Positions 21,722 to 32,812 of a stretch of 64,000 nucleotides of DNA are shown piece by piece; position 1 is the stretch's first letter; the number at the start of each line of letters is the position of its first letter. Position numbers and translations under genes: made by a program. The DNA comes from Toxorhynchites rutilus septentrionalis (lineage: Eukaryota > Arthropoda > Insecta > Diptera > Culicidae): assembly GCF_029784135.1 (NCBI RefSeq), contig NC_073745.1, positions 84,520,666 through 84,584,665 on the forward strand, read 5' to 3'. Under the pieces are notes generated by a model, which was not told where the DNA came from, ran no database searches, and was given only the letters and a program-made list of their open reading frames with translations.

Positions 21722-22010
21722 CCCTGCAAATCGATCACGGTATGAATTTCCTTTTTTTTTAATTTTTTTTACCATGAATTCTAAAGCGGTCCTATTTTAT
21801 GTCGCGTTATTTTAGTCAGTAAGTATGCTTAAAACGCATTTTTAAATAAAGGACAATTGGTTTAACTACGGATGATTTTGATTTCTTCGAAGAATGGAAT
21901 TTACAATTTGTAAATGGTTTGATGCACTTAAATGGAATTTTTTTTCTCAAAGTTTTGTCACTTTCTGTTTTGGATTGAGCTGTGGTCCTATTCTATTGTC
22001 CGAAACTGTA

Positions 22011-22908
22011 TAGTGGGGGGAGTATGGACATGTTTGTAATATATGGAGCGTAGGAGTTTATTGCTCGTGAGAGGAATAATTTTATTCAACCAAGATCGGA
22101 CCTCATCACGAATGTCCGTGAAATGATGAAGAAATCGTGTTAATCCACCTAGAAGTGATATTATGCTTTTCAGCAGTATAAACGGACAGAGCCTCAACTA
22201 TTTTGCTTCTGGTTCCAATAAGCTTCTAGACAGTCCACCTTCGGCGATTTGATTTCCATTTATAGACGCAGGGCATTCCTTAAGAATAGAATAAACAGCT
22301 TTTTCGCAGTCCATCTCACTCCTACTGGCAATTGTCCGTTTCACCCCACCAGTACAATTATTTCAATAATTTGCTCACTAATGAATTTACTTTTCCGTAC
22401 ATACCTAATATGGCTTCTCTGTTAACTCACAAATTGAAATATAACCATCGACGAATTGAATTTTGAAATTAAACCACTCCAAATGCTTAATTTCGAAGCC
22501 GCAAAAATTACATCTACACGCGGAATCATGTTTGATTTTCGGTTTTTGTGTCCCTTCTCCACCTTTGATCAGTTTTCATTGTCATAGGGTGGTGTAAATA
22601 TCATAGAATAGCATGAAGAAGGAGTTCTCATTAACAGAAATTTGAATTCCTTATGTAACTATACAAATCAACCATCTGTCCATCTAACCCCCCATTTCCG
22701 TCTTACCCGCGCCTCCCCCACTGACTGCTAGCAAGTTTTTTTGAGTCTGTTATGGAGATGATAAACGAAAATTTTAGTTTAGGTTTGTTCGCCATTATCC
22801 ACGGCTGTCATACGGGTTTTAGCCATCTACAAAAAGTACTAACAATAAATGTCCATAAATGCAAAACTAGTTCCTTACAACAAAGCCTCGAAAAAAAATT
22901 AACAATGT

Positions 22909-22962
<54 letters not shown>

Positions 22963-23210
22963 TAATTCATTAAAAAGACATGCATTCCGAGCAAAAGAAA
23001 TAGTAAACTCTATATGATAATATTCCTAACGTTCGCCTTCTCATCGTAGTATTACTCGCGCCATTTTTACGATAAACAGGATCGGCGCGAGGAAGCATAC
23101 ATTCACTTGCGAGACGCTATCATGAGCAAAGCCGACACAGCCTTTGCTATTGTCGGGTCAAAACGCAATGTATTGACATGATATTACAGTGTGAAACACA
23201 GGAAACACAG
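22011..23210. other. Intergenic spacer with a (TA)n run
   Basis: No gene recognised. A (TA)n microsatellite lies at 22911-22958; the rest is AT-rich single-copy-looking sequence. Confidence 0.6.
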
Positions 23211-23211
23211 C

Positions 23212-23716
23212 TCAGTGGGAAAAAATTCCCTTCGACTTGCATGTTTTGACAAAGCGAATTCCCCCAGGCACATTGATTTTGAAGTCCGTGTTAGGGAAGG
23301 TGGGAACAAAAATAACCCCTACTTGCATGTATATTTGCAAAGCGGATTTCCATAGGTACATCGATTTTGAAGTCTGTGTTAAGGAAACCGTAAATCGGAC
23401 CAATCAAAACTTGGCAGTTAGAGCGTTTATATAACGCTTGACATTTTACAGTTATTCAATTGTTCATCTCATGAAAAATAACATGTTATTAATTGTGGTA
23501 GACGCGTATATTTCCTATCAATTGATGCAAACATCTTTCTGATGTAATGTATAACATATCAAACAAGTCTTAAAGAATTTCCGATTTGATATGTATGCAA
23601 ATCCTGAGAATTCGTTCACAGTGAAAATAGTTATTAACGTTAAATTTATTTAATAAAAACGTGACCTGTTTTCTGATTTGGCACCCTCCCTGAAAGACGT
23701 AGTTCTACGTCAAAAA
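23212..23716 (+). repeat. Repeat family ending in the gacgtag palindrome, copy 2
   Basis: Closely matches 56045-56683: 'cccccaggcacattgatttt', 'gaagtccgtgttagggaagg' and the terminal 'gaaagacgtagttctacgtc'. Within the copy a 90-bp unit ('gcggatttcc...acatcgattttgaagtc') is repeated in diverged form. Non-coding. Confidence 0.75.
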
Positions 23717-25860
23717 GTGAAGTTAGGATGAGGAGTATGTCTTTCATATATTGAAAGGACATCGAGTAGCAATTCTCATTTGAATTTTAGCAATTTAAAA
23801 TTGTTTTCGGGTCTACCAATAAATAAGATAAAGAGTAAATTGTTCCACGAATTCGGATGAAGCTTACTGGAACCACTCGTGTTGAATAAGATAATGCCGT
23901 CCGAAATTATCCGATGTAAAACAGTTTACTCGGGGATGTTTTGTGTTTTGTTACAGGATGCGTTTCGATGGAGAATTTAAAAGAGTGCAGCTGTTCACCA
24001 AATCCGACATTTATGCTTTAATCAACACTCAGTTACAATTCATCCGAAACTGGAATTGAGCAGACGAGTAAGGCCTTGTTCGCACTGCAGCGGGGCGTCA
24101 GCGTGACTTGGGCGGGGCGTGTGTAATGCTTACGATTAATCGTGTGTGTTCTTACCGATGTGTTCACACCAAGCTGACGTGTCGTGAGCGTGGTTTTGAC
24201 GTGTGGCTGGCGTGCAAACGAAAACACTTCACGCCTGCAATATTTGTACTTCTCCACTTCTCTCTAGCATATGTTTGTTTGTAGTAGTGACATATTTTTT
24301 TTTGTTTTTTTTTAATTTATTAGGTTTTTCACCCCCCCGAGCTGCTAGCCGGATACCTCCAACGATGTTGGAATATTGAAAAATAAACCAATTTTCATTC
24401 TTTCATTCAAAAACACACATTGACACACAACATGGCCTAAAGTAAACATCGTCAAGAAGCATTGACCCTTGATGCTTGAAGATAAAAGACTAGTGATTAA
24501 AAGGATACCGGATATCCGGGCAGCTTCGAGACCGGTTAGCAAATACAAAATTGAGAGAAAAGGCATGTGGAAATGGAGTAAATAAAGTGTTAAATGTAAG
24601 AAAGAAATAAACACATTTTGAATAAAAATTTTGAACGAGTATGGAATTTTCGTTTAGAATAAGTACTCAATCCTATTTAATAGTGTATCATGTTTTCTAC
24701 AAGGAATTTAGAACAGTTTTATTCTGATAATGGCTTTATATTATTATAAATGGGTTTTTGTGAGTGTATCGAGATATTTCGAATACTGGCCGAGTAAAAG
24801 TAAGAGTTACATGCAATCAGCAATCAATTATTTTCATTGAAATTGAGAACTAACTTAAAACTGTCTTCAGGAATGGTAATCTGAGAGGGGATACACTTAC
24901 TTCACCAAAAATCGAAATTATTATGATTGGCGACAAATTCATTAATTTGAAGACTCGACAACTGTTACGCTTGGTGGAGAAATGCGTTGGGCTTTTATAT
25001 CTTCGAGGTGATTCCTGCATCAAAAAAGTATTTGGATAAGGACGTGACTGCACAGAGAACACCGAACTTACTTCGTATGACAACAAATTTAAGCGCTGGA
25101 GAGTTCGTTTCAACTACTTAAAAGAGGATGATCAAAATTATCTGACTGCAACCCTTTTAGACCCGAGTTTCGGGTCAGACCATTTAGGTGTTCTCGAACG
25201 TTAACAAACAGTCAAAATGCATTTAAACCAATGTCATCTCACAAAAAATTCTTGATACGAATCTTCTGAGAATAACAACTCATTGCCGTCTTCAACGAAA
25301 CGTTAAACGAAACGAAAGCGATGGAGCTGAATGAAACTTTGATTATACGAGTTGATAATAATTTTGACATGTCAGTGATTATTTTCAAACACATGTGAAT
25401 GATGTGTATATGCTATTGTGTTATAATTTATCTTAAGTTAATAAAAAAATTTTTTCAATATCCGGTATCCGGCCGGATAGAGTCACCATAGAAAACTAGT
25501 ATACCGTTTTCAAGCTTTTACGGGGTAATTTTTTACATTTTTGCAAAACCTCGCAGTTTTTTGAGACTATTTCTCTAACAAAAAAAAAAAGAAAAACTTC
25601 AACTTTGGCGCTTACGTCACTTTGTAAGATTTCGGCAGTATAGATATCAGATTTCCATTTTTCAATCTCTGATGAATTCATGATATCATAACATCACGTT
25701 CATGAAACAAACTGGATTTTTCTAGTATACCAACACAACTGCACGCCCCCGATTGCATGGCGTTATCTTTTAACCGCGAGTCGGTATCATACGAATTAGT
25801 CTCAACAATTTAGAAGCATATCGCAAAGGAAAAGCTAAAGATAAATTGCATATTTACCTG
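23717..25860. other. Intergenic spacer downstream of the desaturase gene
   Basis: No gene recognised. 24060-24250 is unusually GC-rich with CGTCAGCGTGA-like words and may be a decayed MITE. Short matching words (ccggatacc, ggatatccgg) near 24345 and 25460 hint at an undefined element between them. Confidence 0.4.
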
Positions 25861-25868
25861 TTTCAAAA

Positions 25869-26834
25869 TCAAGATTCAAGTCCTCGTGCCTTTCGCTTGA
25901 TCCTGGCGTACGGTCCGATGGCAGGGTCCGTGATGAAGTCGTATAGGACCCTCGTCCAGGAGGTATGCTGCGGGATGGTATCGTAAAACTCCGGAGCGAT
26001 TCGTTTAACCTCCGGCAGTAAACGGCCCGGGACAGCCGGGAAATCATGATGTTCATTGTGATAGCCCACGTTGAAGGTTATCCAATTCAGCGGTCCATAG
26101 TAGGAGTAGGTCTCGAAGCCCTTAGCAAACATGTAGTGTTCGGAGATGAAGTGTCCCGCGACTGGATGCAATCCCATAGCCAGCAGCGACCCAATTACTA
26201 AATAAACCATAACTTTCCAGCCAAAGAAATATACGACGATTGTGTTGAATATCAGCTGAATAACGCCGTTCACCAGCTCCAGCCTCTGGGGTGGTTTAGG
26301 GTTCACGATCAAGGGCCGGAAAATGTAAAATAGTGGCTGCAAGCACACCCAGATAAACTTTCCGAATGTGTTACAGAACAATTTCGCCTCTATTAGCGTA
26401 GGCAAATCGGTGTCGATCACTTCATCTCCCTGGTATCGATGGTGCTCCAGATGGTACTTCTTGAAGCTCACCGACATTGGCAATCCGATGGGAAGATTGC
26501 AGAAAAATCCAAACAATCGATTGGCCATCGGCCTAGAGTGACCAAACGCTAAATTGTGGGCGATTTCATGACAAGCCAACATCAGGGAATGATTGATGAC
26601 ACCACCGAACAAATACGCCACTAGGAAAATCATTTTCCACGACTGATCCTTCATCACGAATAGCATTGCGAACTGCGAGAGCACCATAGCACTGGCAACC
26701 CATTTGAATTGGGGATCGTATCCAAAAAGCTTTTTTATCTGAGGATATTTCTGCAGAATAATCTTCCGTCGGCTCGCGTGAGGCTCCTCTGTGTAAGTCC
26801 ACTCGAAATCGGTCCTGGATACGCGCTGTCCCAT
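25869..26834 (-). CDS. ifc: Sphingolipid delta(4)-desaturase DES1 (infertile crescent-like), complete
   Basis: 321 residues from ATG at 26834, the same length as the fly ifc product. It starts MGQRVSRTDFEWTYTEEPHA, the conserved DES1 lead that supplies a myristoylation-type Gly2. Three histidine boxes bind the di-iron centre: HEIAH at 89-93, HLEHH at 128-132 and HNEHH at 259-263, between hydrophobic membrane segments. The enzyme introduces the 4,5-trans double bond of dihydroceramide to make ceramide in the ER. The frame stays open 15 codons upstream (to 26879), but that part is probably 5' UTR: an acceptor-like TTGTATCAG lies 15 bases before the ATG, which suggests a 5' UTR intron. A GTAAAT donor just after the stop may indicate a 3' UTR intron. 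Confidence 0.95.
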   Translation of the reverse strand: MGQRVSRTDFEWTYTEEPHASRRKIILQKYPQIKKLFGYDPQFKWVASAMVLSQFAMLFVMKDQSWKMIFLVAYLFGGVINHSLMLACHEIAHNLAFGHSRPMANRLFGFFCNLPIGLPMSVSFKKYHLEHHRYQGDEVIDTDLPTLIEAKLFCNTFGKFIWVCLQPLFYIFRPLIVNPKPPQRLELVNGVIQLIFNTIVVYFFGWKVMVYLVIGSLLAMGLHPVAGHFISEHYMFAKGFETYSYYGPLNWITFNVGYHNEHHDFPAVPGRLLPEVKRIAPEFYDTIPQHTSWTRVLYDFITDPAIGPYARIKRKARGLES

Positions 26835-26879
26835 GATCATCAAGCCAGGCTGATACAATAAAAGTTCAAAAATACTCAA

Positions 26880-28650
26880 AGTTCCTCAATAGGAGCGAAC
26901 TTGACCTCAAGACGTACCGCACATCCAAATTAAATATTGGACAAAAAACTACGCCCGGCTGATGCTAATTGCTACGATAGTCATACTAGACAAACAACGA
27001 TGAGTGAATTTTCTCTGCTGTTTGACTTCTGCCGGATAAGCACACAAACACAATTTTATTCCGGGGTATGTCATGTAGTTTACCCACACTGTGGCCTCAT
27101 CGAAGCCCAGAATAATATTCGGTATCTAGTGCATGTGTATGGTAAATGACTAAACGACTAAAATGAAATTGCTCGCATGAATGAAAAGAAAGTCGAATCC
27201 GCGTTGACGGCATTGAGCTTCGTATTACGAAATGGGAAGTAGGCATGACAATATGTGTTTGCAGAAGAAATGAACACACTTTTCAAATAAAAATTATGAA
27301 TGAAAATTATTTTTCCCAAATCAAATTAGTACTCTATGTAATTGAAAATCACTTTTGCTTGCAAGTCACTTTGCTAAAATTGTATCTAAAGATAATTTTA
27401 TATTATAATGGCAAGTTTTGGTGAGAATGACTGAAAGTTCATAGAAAATAGTTTAAATTAGTTTCAAAACACGGCAAGAAGTTTCAGAATAACGGCAAGG
27501 GAAAATTTTCATACAAATTTTAGCAATTTTAAACTGCCTCAGAGCTGACTAATCTGATAGAGAATAGTTGGTCTCATACAAACTAATAACGTATCCAGAT
27601 GTCGACACAATTCCACCGTCAACGCGAACCGAAGTAGAGAATTCTTGCATAACTTTTGAAAAGGTCCAATGTAACATTTTCGTCAACTCGAGAAAAACGA
27701 AGTTGAAGACCCAAACATTATTCCGCGAATTGTCTTAAAATATTCCGATCTTTATCGCTACTTTCACCACTAGCAGTCAAGAATAACTCTGAAAAACCAA
27801 TCGTAACTGTTGTTCTGTGATTTAAGATTAAAGTTGAAGACTAGGAGTGAAAAATGTTACATTGGACGTTTTGTCTACCCGCATTTGCACATTGGACATA
27901 TTATGTTGCACAACAAAAATTTGAAACTAACTTCTAAGCAACAATCCAAATAACAGCATTTCACTCTAAAGACGAATTATTATTGTTATCACTCGTCGAA
28001 TTGCATTGAAATCGGTAACAACAGCTGTAAGAAACAAAAACTCAAAACGACCGAAGTACGACTTCGTATTGTTTTGACTGCTTTGTTACTTCGGACGTTT
28101 CGGGCGTCGGAGGAAAGAGGCGTCTGAAGTAACAGCCGGGCGCTTCAAATCCGATTCTGTACATTGGATATTTTTTGCATCGGCGATAAAAAGATGAAGA
28201 AGATAGATACGTGAACAATTGTTTTTGTAATGCATTCAATGATTGAAAACTAATAGCGTGCATCCATTAACTCGATTTGTTTACATTTGTTACATAGGAC
28301 CTTTTCAAAAGTTACGCGAGAATTGTTTTTGACATTTGTTGAAGAGCACGGCTTAAGCGGACCTTACACGGTCAAATTTATTGACAATATGATGACATTT
28401 GAGAGCATAATGACAGCTGAACATGGCCGACAACGCAGAAATCCGGATTTTCTGATTTTCGGGCATCAATATCGTGACATTTCATATGGATAAATGATGA
28501 TGACGTTTTACCTCACGGACTTCCAGACTGAGTTGCCAGATTTGCAAGCGGACATTTAATGTTTGTTAGTCTTTTTTGCGATTGCAATTAAAATTCATAA
28601 ACTTCTGAAATTGTAGGAATCATAAATGAAACCTTTTGGTTTGGAAAACT
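26880..28650. other. Upstream spacer of the desaturase gene, with dispersed repeats
   Basis: No gene recognised. The 27190 region shares 'cgcgttgacggcattgagctt' (one mismatch) with the interior of the MITE at 5060, and 27270-27480 matches 29390-29610. 28340-28500 shares 'ccttacacggtcaa'-type ends with 29770-29880, pieces of a possible MITE. Confidence 0.5.
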
Positions 28651-28652
28651 GA

Positions 28653-28892
28653 TACAGTAATTTACATTTAATGCGACATGCCGCGGAACCACTCAGTGTC
28701 GCATTCGAGGCGATTTGACCTGTAATTGGACATTGAAGATGAGAGTGGTACAGCGTCGACGTCTGGCGGCGAATTTCAATGTGGGGCCATAATTTGGGCC
28801 CGAACTCGATGTTTACAAAAATGTCTAACTAAACGTGTCGCATACAGGTCTGCCCAATTAGAAAAATGTCGCATTAAATGTAAATTACTGTA
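28653..28892. mobile_element. TA-flanked MITE, 236 bp
   Basis: The element is 28655-28890, TA at both borders. The TIRs are about 25 bp, starting CAGTAATTTACATTTAATGC on both ends and perfect over that span. This size and TA target fit a Tc1/mariner or pogo-type MITE. Non-coding. Confidence 0.88.
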
Positions 28893-29100
28893 CCTAAAAT
28901 AGCAAAATACAGTACTTTTCGCGATACAAATCGAAACCTCAAAGTAAACTGACAATGTGATGGTGAGAGAGTGAATGTCATTTTTTGCGCTAGCGAGCGG
29001 GGTCTAAGTTGTGTGTTTCTTCACACTCCGCTATAAAATTTGGAGAATGAGAAGATCTGGGAAAATCACAGGTGAAAAAAAATCTCGTGTTAATTGAAGT

Positions 29101-29239
29101 TACAGTAGAATCCCGATTATCCACGAATAGTCGGGATGATGTTTAAACATAGAAACTATATTTTATAAATACAGAAATAGATACAGATACAGATAATCGA
29201 GGTACAGATACAGATACAGATAATCAGGGTTCTACTGTC
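29101..29239. mobile_element. Pogo/Tigger-like MITE, short copy 2
   Basis: The element is 29103-29237, with ends CAGTAGAATCCCGATTATCC and its near inverse. The interior has collapsed to repeats of 'acagat' and a partial internal duplicate of the right end. The left flank is TA; the right flank is mutated. Confidence 0.8.
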
Positions 29240-29389
29240 ATAGTCTTATTTATCGAATAAAAACATTTGCTTGCAGATAATATATTTTATATTTTCGCAA
29301 TCTAAAATAATCTGGCATCCCTGAAACTGAAAGGATCAGTCTGTATTTGTGAAGCGAGTATTATGATGTGTTTTTGAGAAGGAAAAACG

Positions 29390-29610
29390 AGTTTTAAAGT
29401 GTAAATTATTAATGAAAATTAACTTTTCCAAATCAAATTAGTATTCTATGTGAATGCAAATCACTTTTTTTCTGCAAGTGGTGAGAAAATCTCATACAAA
29501 AATTGTATCTGAAACTGACGTTATATAATAATAATAAATTTTAGTAGGAATATCTGAAAATTCATAGAAAATAGGTTAAGTTAGAGTTAGGACTACGCGC
29601 TTCAACTAAT
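29390..29610 (+). repeat. AT-rich dispersed repeat, copy matching 27270-27480
   Basis: Shares 'aatgaaaattaacttttcc', 'aaatcaaattagtattcta' and 'caaatcactttt' with 27290-27350, then diverges. Confidence 0.6.
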
Positions 29611-29878
29611 TAAATAATACCAAGTAGATATTTTCATTCAAATTTTACCAATTGAAAATTGCCTTTTAGCCTTCTAATCTGATGGAGAATAGTTTGGATC
29701 CCAAACACGAATGTCGCCACTAGCCATCGCGGATATTTTCGTTGTCTCGGATTGAGGGCGATATTGACCGTGTAAGGTGGCAAAATATTGATTGAGGTTA
29801 GATCGGATGTCGAAAGCCTAGCTGTCACGATATTGAAGACACTTATTGTCAATCAGTTTGATCGTGTAAGGTGCCCAT

Positions 29879-30292
29879 TACAGAGACAAGGCTAGCTACT
29901 CCGTATCAGTCATTTTTTAGTGACGTCATCTGAGTCGTTGAAGTAAACAATGTGTTCTTATTTTTTATTTTTCGTGCTTTGTAAGTTTGTGCGTTGATAA
30001 TATAGTTGATTATATTTAACACCATGAATAATTTGATAAAACATTTATCCACAAAGAACATAATTCTCGGTTTTTCGGAAAGCGAAAGAATCTCTTTTTT
30101 AGCCCGATAATGTCATTTTCATAATTTATACACCCGCTCACAGCGCATTGAACCATTTTCGATTTTTCATTTCAGGAACATTTACGCGTAAGTCGGAAAA
30201 CAAATTACAACTGGCGACTGTTTACATTGACGACTCGGATGACGTAATCAAAAAAAATGTTTACTCGCTAAAGAACTAACCTTGTCACTGTA
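29879..30292. mobile_element. TA-flanked MITE, 410 bp
   Basis: The element is 29881-30290 with TA on both sides. TIRs are CAGAGACAAGGCTAG and CAGTGACAAGGTTAG, and a second inner inverted pair (gtgacgtcatctgagtcg with cgactcggatgacgtaatc) follows. Non-coding. Confidence 0.85.
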
Positions 30293-30534
30293 AGCCGTGT
30301 TGAAGAGATTGAAACAGAGTCGAATTTAGAATACACCAAGGCGTTATACTATAGGTGGACGGCAATGTCAAAATTGCTGTTCGGCCATTGCTCGTGAAAA
30401 AACAAATTTGTTTACATAATAAATCATATCTTTTGGTGACAAATGCATTCGTTGGCAAAATAGCTGCGTGTGCTTTACTGTAGGCCGGTAATTTTCTTTC
30501 GTATAACATATTTCTCATCTCTCTACTTTTTCAG

Positions 30535-31135
30535 ATATCTACAATCAGCGGTCGAATTAAAAACATTGCAGAAGGATGTTTTGAGTATATTTTACCTTCT
30601 AGCCGCGCAATCAATGCTTTTCTTTCCAAGCAAGCAGCGTTTTAATCGTGTGTGGTTTTATTGAGCATTTAAAAGAGTGTTAATTTTTTTTTGTTTTATC
30701 ACCAGGACAAAAGCATGAAATAGAATCGTACGTGGTACGCATTTATCGGCACAATCTGATCAAGGACGGAGGCATCATCAAACGGAAACTACGCGAGAAA
30801 CTTTTCGGAGAGATAAAACTGCGCCGCAACACTCGTGTCAAAATGGACGAGCTGGGCTGGGTGCTGATGAACCACGATTTGATAACACGTAATGAGCCAA
30901 TCCAACAGCATGCCAATGGTAATCGACCAAATAATTTTAAATTCAACATGGAGCGGTTGCCAAACCTACTGGAGCAGCACGAACAGAACAATCACGCTGG
31001 TAGGTCGGTTTGATATATTTATTCCGCTAAAGAATGATTATATTTGTTGATTTTTCAGAGTTTACTTCCAAAAAGCAAAACAAGCGTATGCTAGATGCAA
31101 TTATACAAAACGACAAAGTTTTGAAGGAAATTTAA
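30535..31135 (+). CDS. Uncharacterised protein, C-terminal exons (5' end not resolved)
   Basis: Proposed exons are 30535-30584, 30706-30999 and 31059-31135, with introns GTATAT...CACCAG (121 bp) and GTAGGT...TTTCAG (59 bp). Phases fit (R codon split 1+2; E codon split 1+2). The product reads YLQSAVELKTLQKDVLRQKH, a basic stretch with SYVVRIYRHNLIKDGG, and ends NDKVLKEI-stop. It is rich in Lys/Arg/Asn with no domain I recognise. The first exon is unknown, and a donor-like site near 30489 might belong to an earlier exon. After the TAA stop the same frame continues with a C2H2-finger ORF (31139). Confidence 0.55.
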
Positions 31136-31138
31136 GAG

Positions 31139-31459
31139 ATGGTAGTGGCGAATCGACTTCTATCGGAAATTCGTTATGTGACTACGGTGGAACGTATGCT
31201 GAAACACAATTTGGACCCCTCTTTGCGCTGCTGCTTTGTATGCCGAGAGTATTTCCGCACTGCCGATGAGTATACCAGACATTTCGAAAAATTGCACGGT
31301 GAGAAATTTCTTATTGTTGCGGCGGTGGATCGATTTCAGACTAGTCAAAAGTTCAACGTTCTACATCACTACAATGCCCTTAATCCAGTGACAATATTCA
31401 CGATTTGCAACGTATACCACACAGCCCTAATAAAAAAAACAAAAAAAAGACGGGTCTAA
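31139..31459 (+). CDS. Short C2H2-finger ORF directly after an in-frame stop
   Basis: 106 residues in the same frame as the preceding exon: TAA GAG ATG, so the two differ only by one stop and one Glu codon. It contains one C2H2 finger, CFVCREYFRTADEYTRHFEKLH, around residues 32-53, which looks functionally constrained. Options are stop-codon readthrough, a downstream cistron, a nonsense mutation in one longer gene, or a sequencing error. The last residues run through an AATAAAAAAAA stretch that may be the polyadenylation region. Confidence 0.5.
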   Translation: MVVANRLLSEIRYVTTVERMLKHNLDPSLRCCFVCREYFRTADEYTRHFEKLHGEKFLIVAAVDRFQTSQKFNVLHHYNALNPVTIFTICNVYHTALIKKTKKRRV

Positions 31460-31831
31460 TATTTTACAATTAAGAACAAATCTACCACTTTCCACGAAAA
31501 TCGGAGAATCACTATATCGGTTCGACATGGAATGGCTGATACATATAAGGCAGAAAAAAGGTTTAACTCTGGAATTCAACATCCTATATTTCCTCGTACC
31601 ATTAAGTTCATGGCGCATTTGATGTCGGTCATCGTAGCTGCTGCTATGGAAATGACGTGAGCATATACCTTGATTTTTCTGAGGTTTCCAATCCTTCGAT
31701 TGGCCACATAAAAGTATCCATTTATGAAGTCTATCTCCATCTCGGAGAAAAGTGTGGTAAACAATGTCCGGGTTATTTTTCGTTATGAGAACCTTGTTTC
31801 CACATCCTTTTACAGCACAATAAAACGGCAT
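31427..31831 (-). CDS. THAP-domain protein (first exon or short form)
   Basis: 134-residue ORF starting MPFYCAVKGCGNK. The C2CH signature of the THAP zinc finger is present: Cys5, Cys10, then ICSRHF near residue 57, with the conserved HKW and WKP positions and the closing KYRMLNSRVKPFF. THAP domains bind DNA and occur in transcription regulators and in P-element transposases. The part after VKPFF looks non-coding, so the real gene may splice out of this exon near 31555. Its 3' end overlaps the opposite-strand ORF ending at 31459. Confidence 0.75.
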   Translation of the reverse strand: MPFYCAVKGCGNKVLITKNNPDIVYHTFLRDGDRLHKWILLCGQSKDWKPQKNQGICSRHFHSSSYDDRHQMRHELNGTRKYRMLNSRVKPFFCLICISHSMSNRYSDSPIFVESGRFVLNCKILDPSFFCFFY

Positions 31832-32684
31832 CTGAAGTAAATAAAATATTCACAATATAATTTTGGCATGATAGATAACCGCGAGATGAACGATTATCTG
31901 TGGAGGAGTTGGACAACAGATTTCTTAGACTTATAGCACTTTTATCACACTCACAAGCTCATCAAATCCTCACTGTCCCCCAAAAGTATTGAATAATATA
32001 TAATATAAATACCTTATTGCAGCTATAGTACACTATTTTTCACGAATATATATTTGTTTATTTCTTCTTTCAGTTGTTTTCCTCAGCGAGTTGATATGAA
32101 ACCATAACCACACAACCAAACAAAAAGTAAATAATTCAGAAAGCTACGTCTCGCTACTCGTCTCACGTATTGTCCTGAAAGTGTCAAGAACGAAGCACCT
32201 ATAGTTTAGCATCTTGGAATACACTACACACAAATGTACTACCGTTCTACGTATAGTTGTCCCATGTTACTTTTCGACAATTTTTACTTTTCTTCATACA
32301 ACAATGTATTTATGCCTGTGTTTATGTATTTATGTCTTCCTGAAAAACACAAAAAAGCTATAGTTTGTTCCCAGTTTTTTTAAAAAAACAATATCAAGCT
32401 CAATTGTCCCATGTTGATATCCTATTGATAACTGTCCCACCATATATTTTTTGTAGATCCATATCAATGAGTACATATGAGGTGGAGCAGTAGGCAGAGT
32501 TATGATTGTTAAACAAAGTATTGTGTCGTCATTATAGCATTCAATATGGAATGTATATGGAAGAAACGAAACAATATTTATATAACTCATAATTTCATGA
32601 TGTCATGAGCCAAAATGCTCATGAAATCTTGTAACTGATTGCTTTTTAATAGATGATAATTGTATTGTGACTTACTTCCATCAT
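31832..32684. other. Spacer without recognised features
   Basis: AT-rich, no domain-bearing ORF. A word near 'ctgtcccatgtt' repeats at 32265 and 32406 but no element is delimited. Confidence 0.5.
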
Positions 32685-32812
32685 TTAACCCTTTCCCGTA
32701 CAACATCGAGTCTCACTCGTGGATACTTGCATAACATAGGGCGCTAGAACACTCAGCAGAGTAGTGAGATCGCTTGATGTGTGACGTATTAAATAATACG
32801 GGAAGGGGTTAA
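32685..32812. mobile_element. piggyBac-type MITE, 120 bp, TTAA target
   Basis: The element is 32689-32808, flanked by TTAA on both sides. Ends are CCCTTTCCCGTA and its inverse TACGGGAAGGGG. TTAA duplication with CCC termini is the piggyBac signature. Non-coding. Confidence 0.85.

Larger units (their letters stand above)
20430..22010. mobile_element. Palindromic (foldback) Tc1-like transposon with 678-bp arms
   Basis: The element is 20432-22008 flanked by TA. The arms 20432-21109 and 21331-22008 are inverted copies of each other, each containing the transposon end (CAGTNTCGGACAAYAGAATA type) and the C-terminal transposase half, around a 221-bp unique centre. Small differences between the arms in the noncoding part (for example near 20500 versus 21920) show the duplication is not brand new. 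Either arm alone lacks the N-terminal DNA-binding domain. Confidence 0.93.

Noticed and set aside
26835..26879. N-terminal extension of the desaturase
   Set aside because: The 15 extra codons lack an ATG at their start and do not resemble family members, whereas MGQRVSRTDF is the conserved start.
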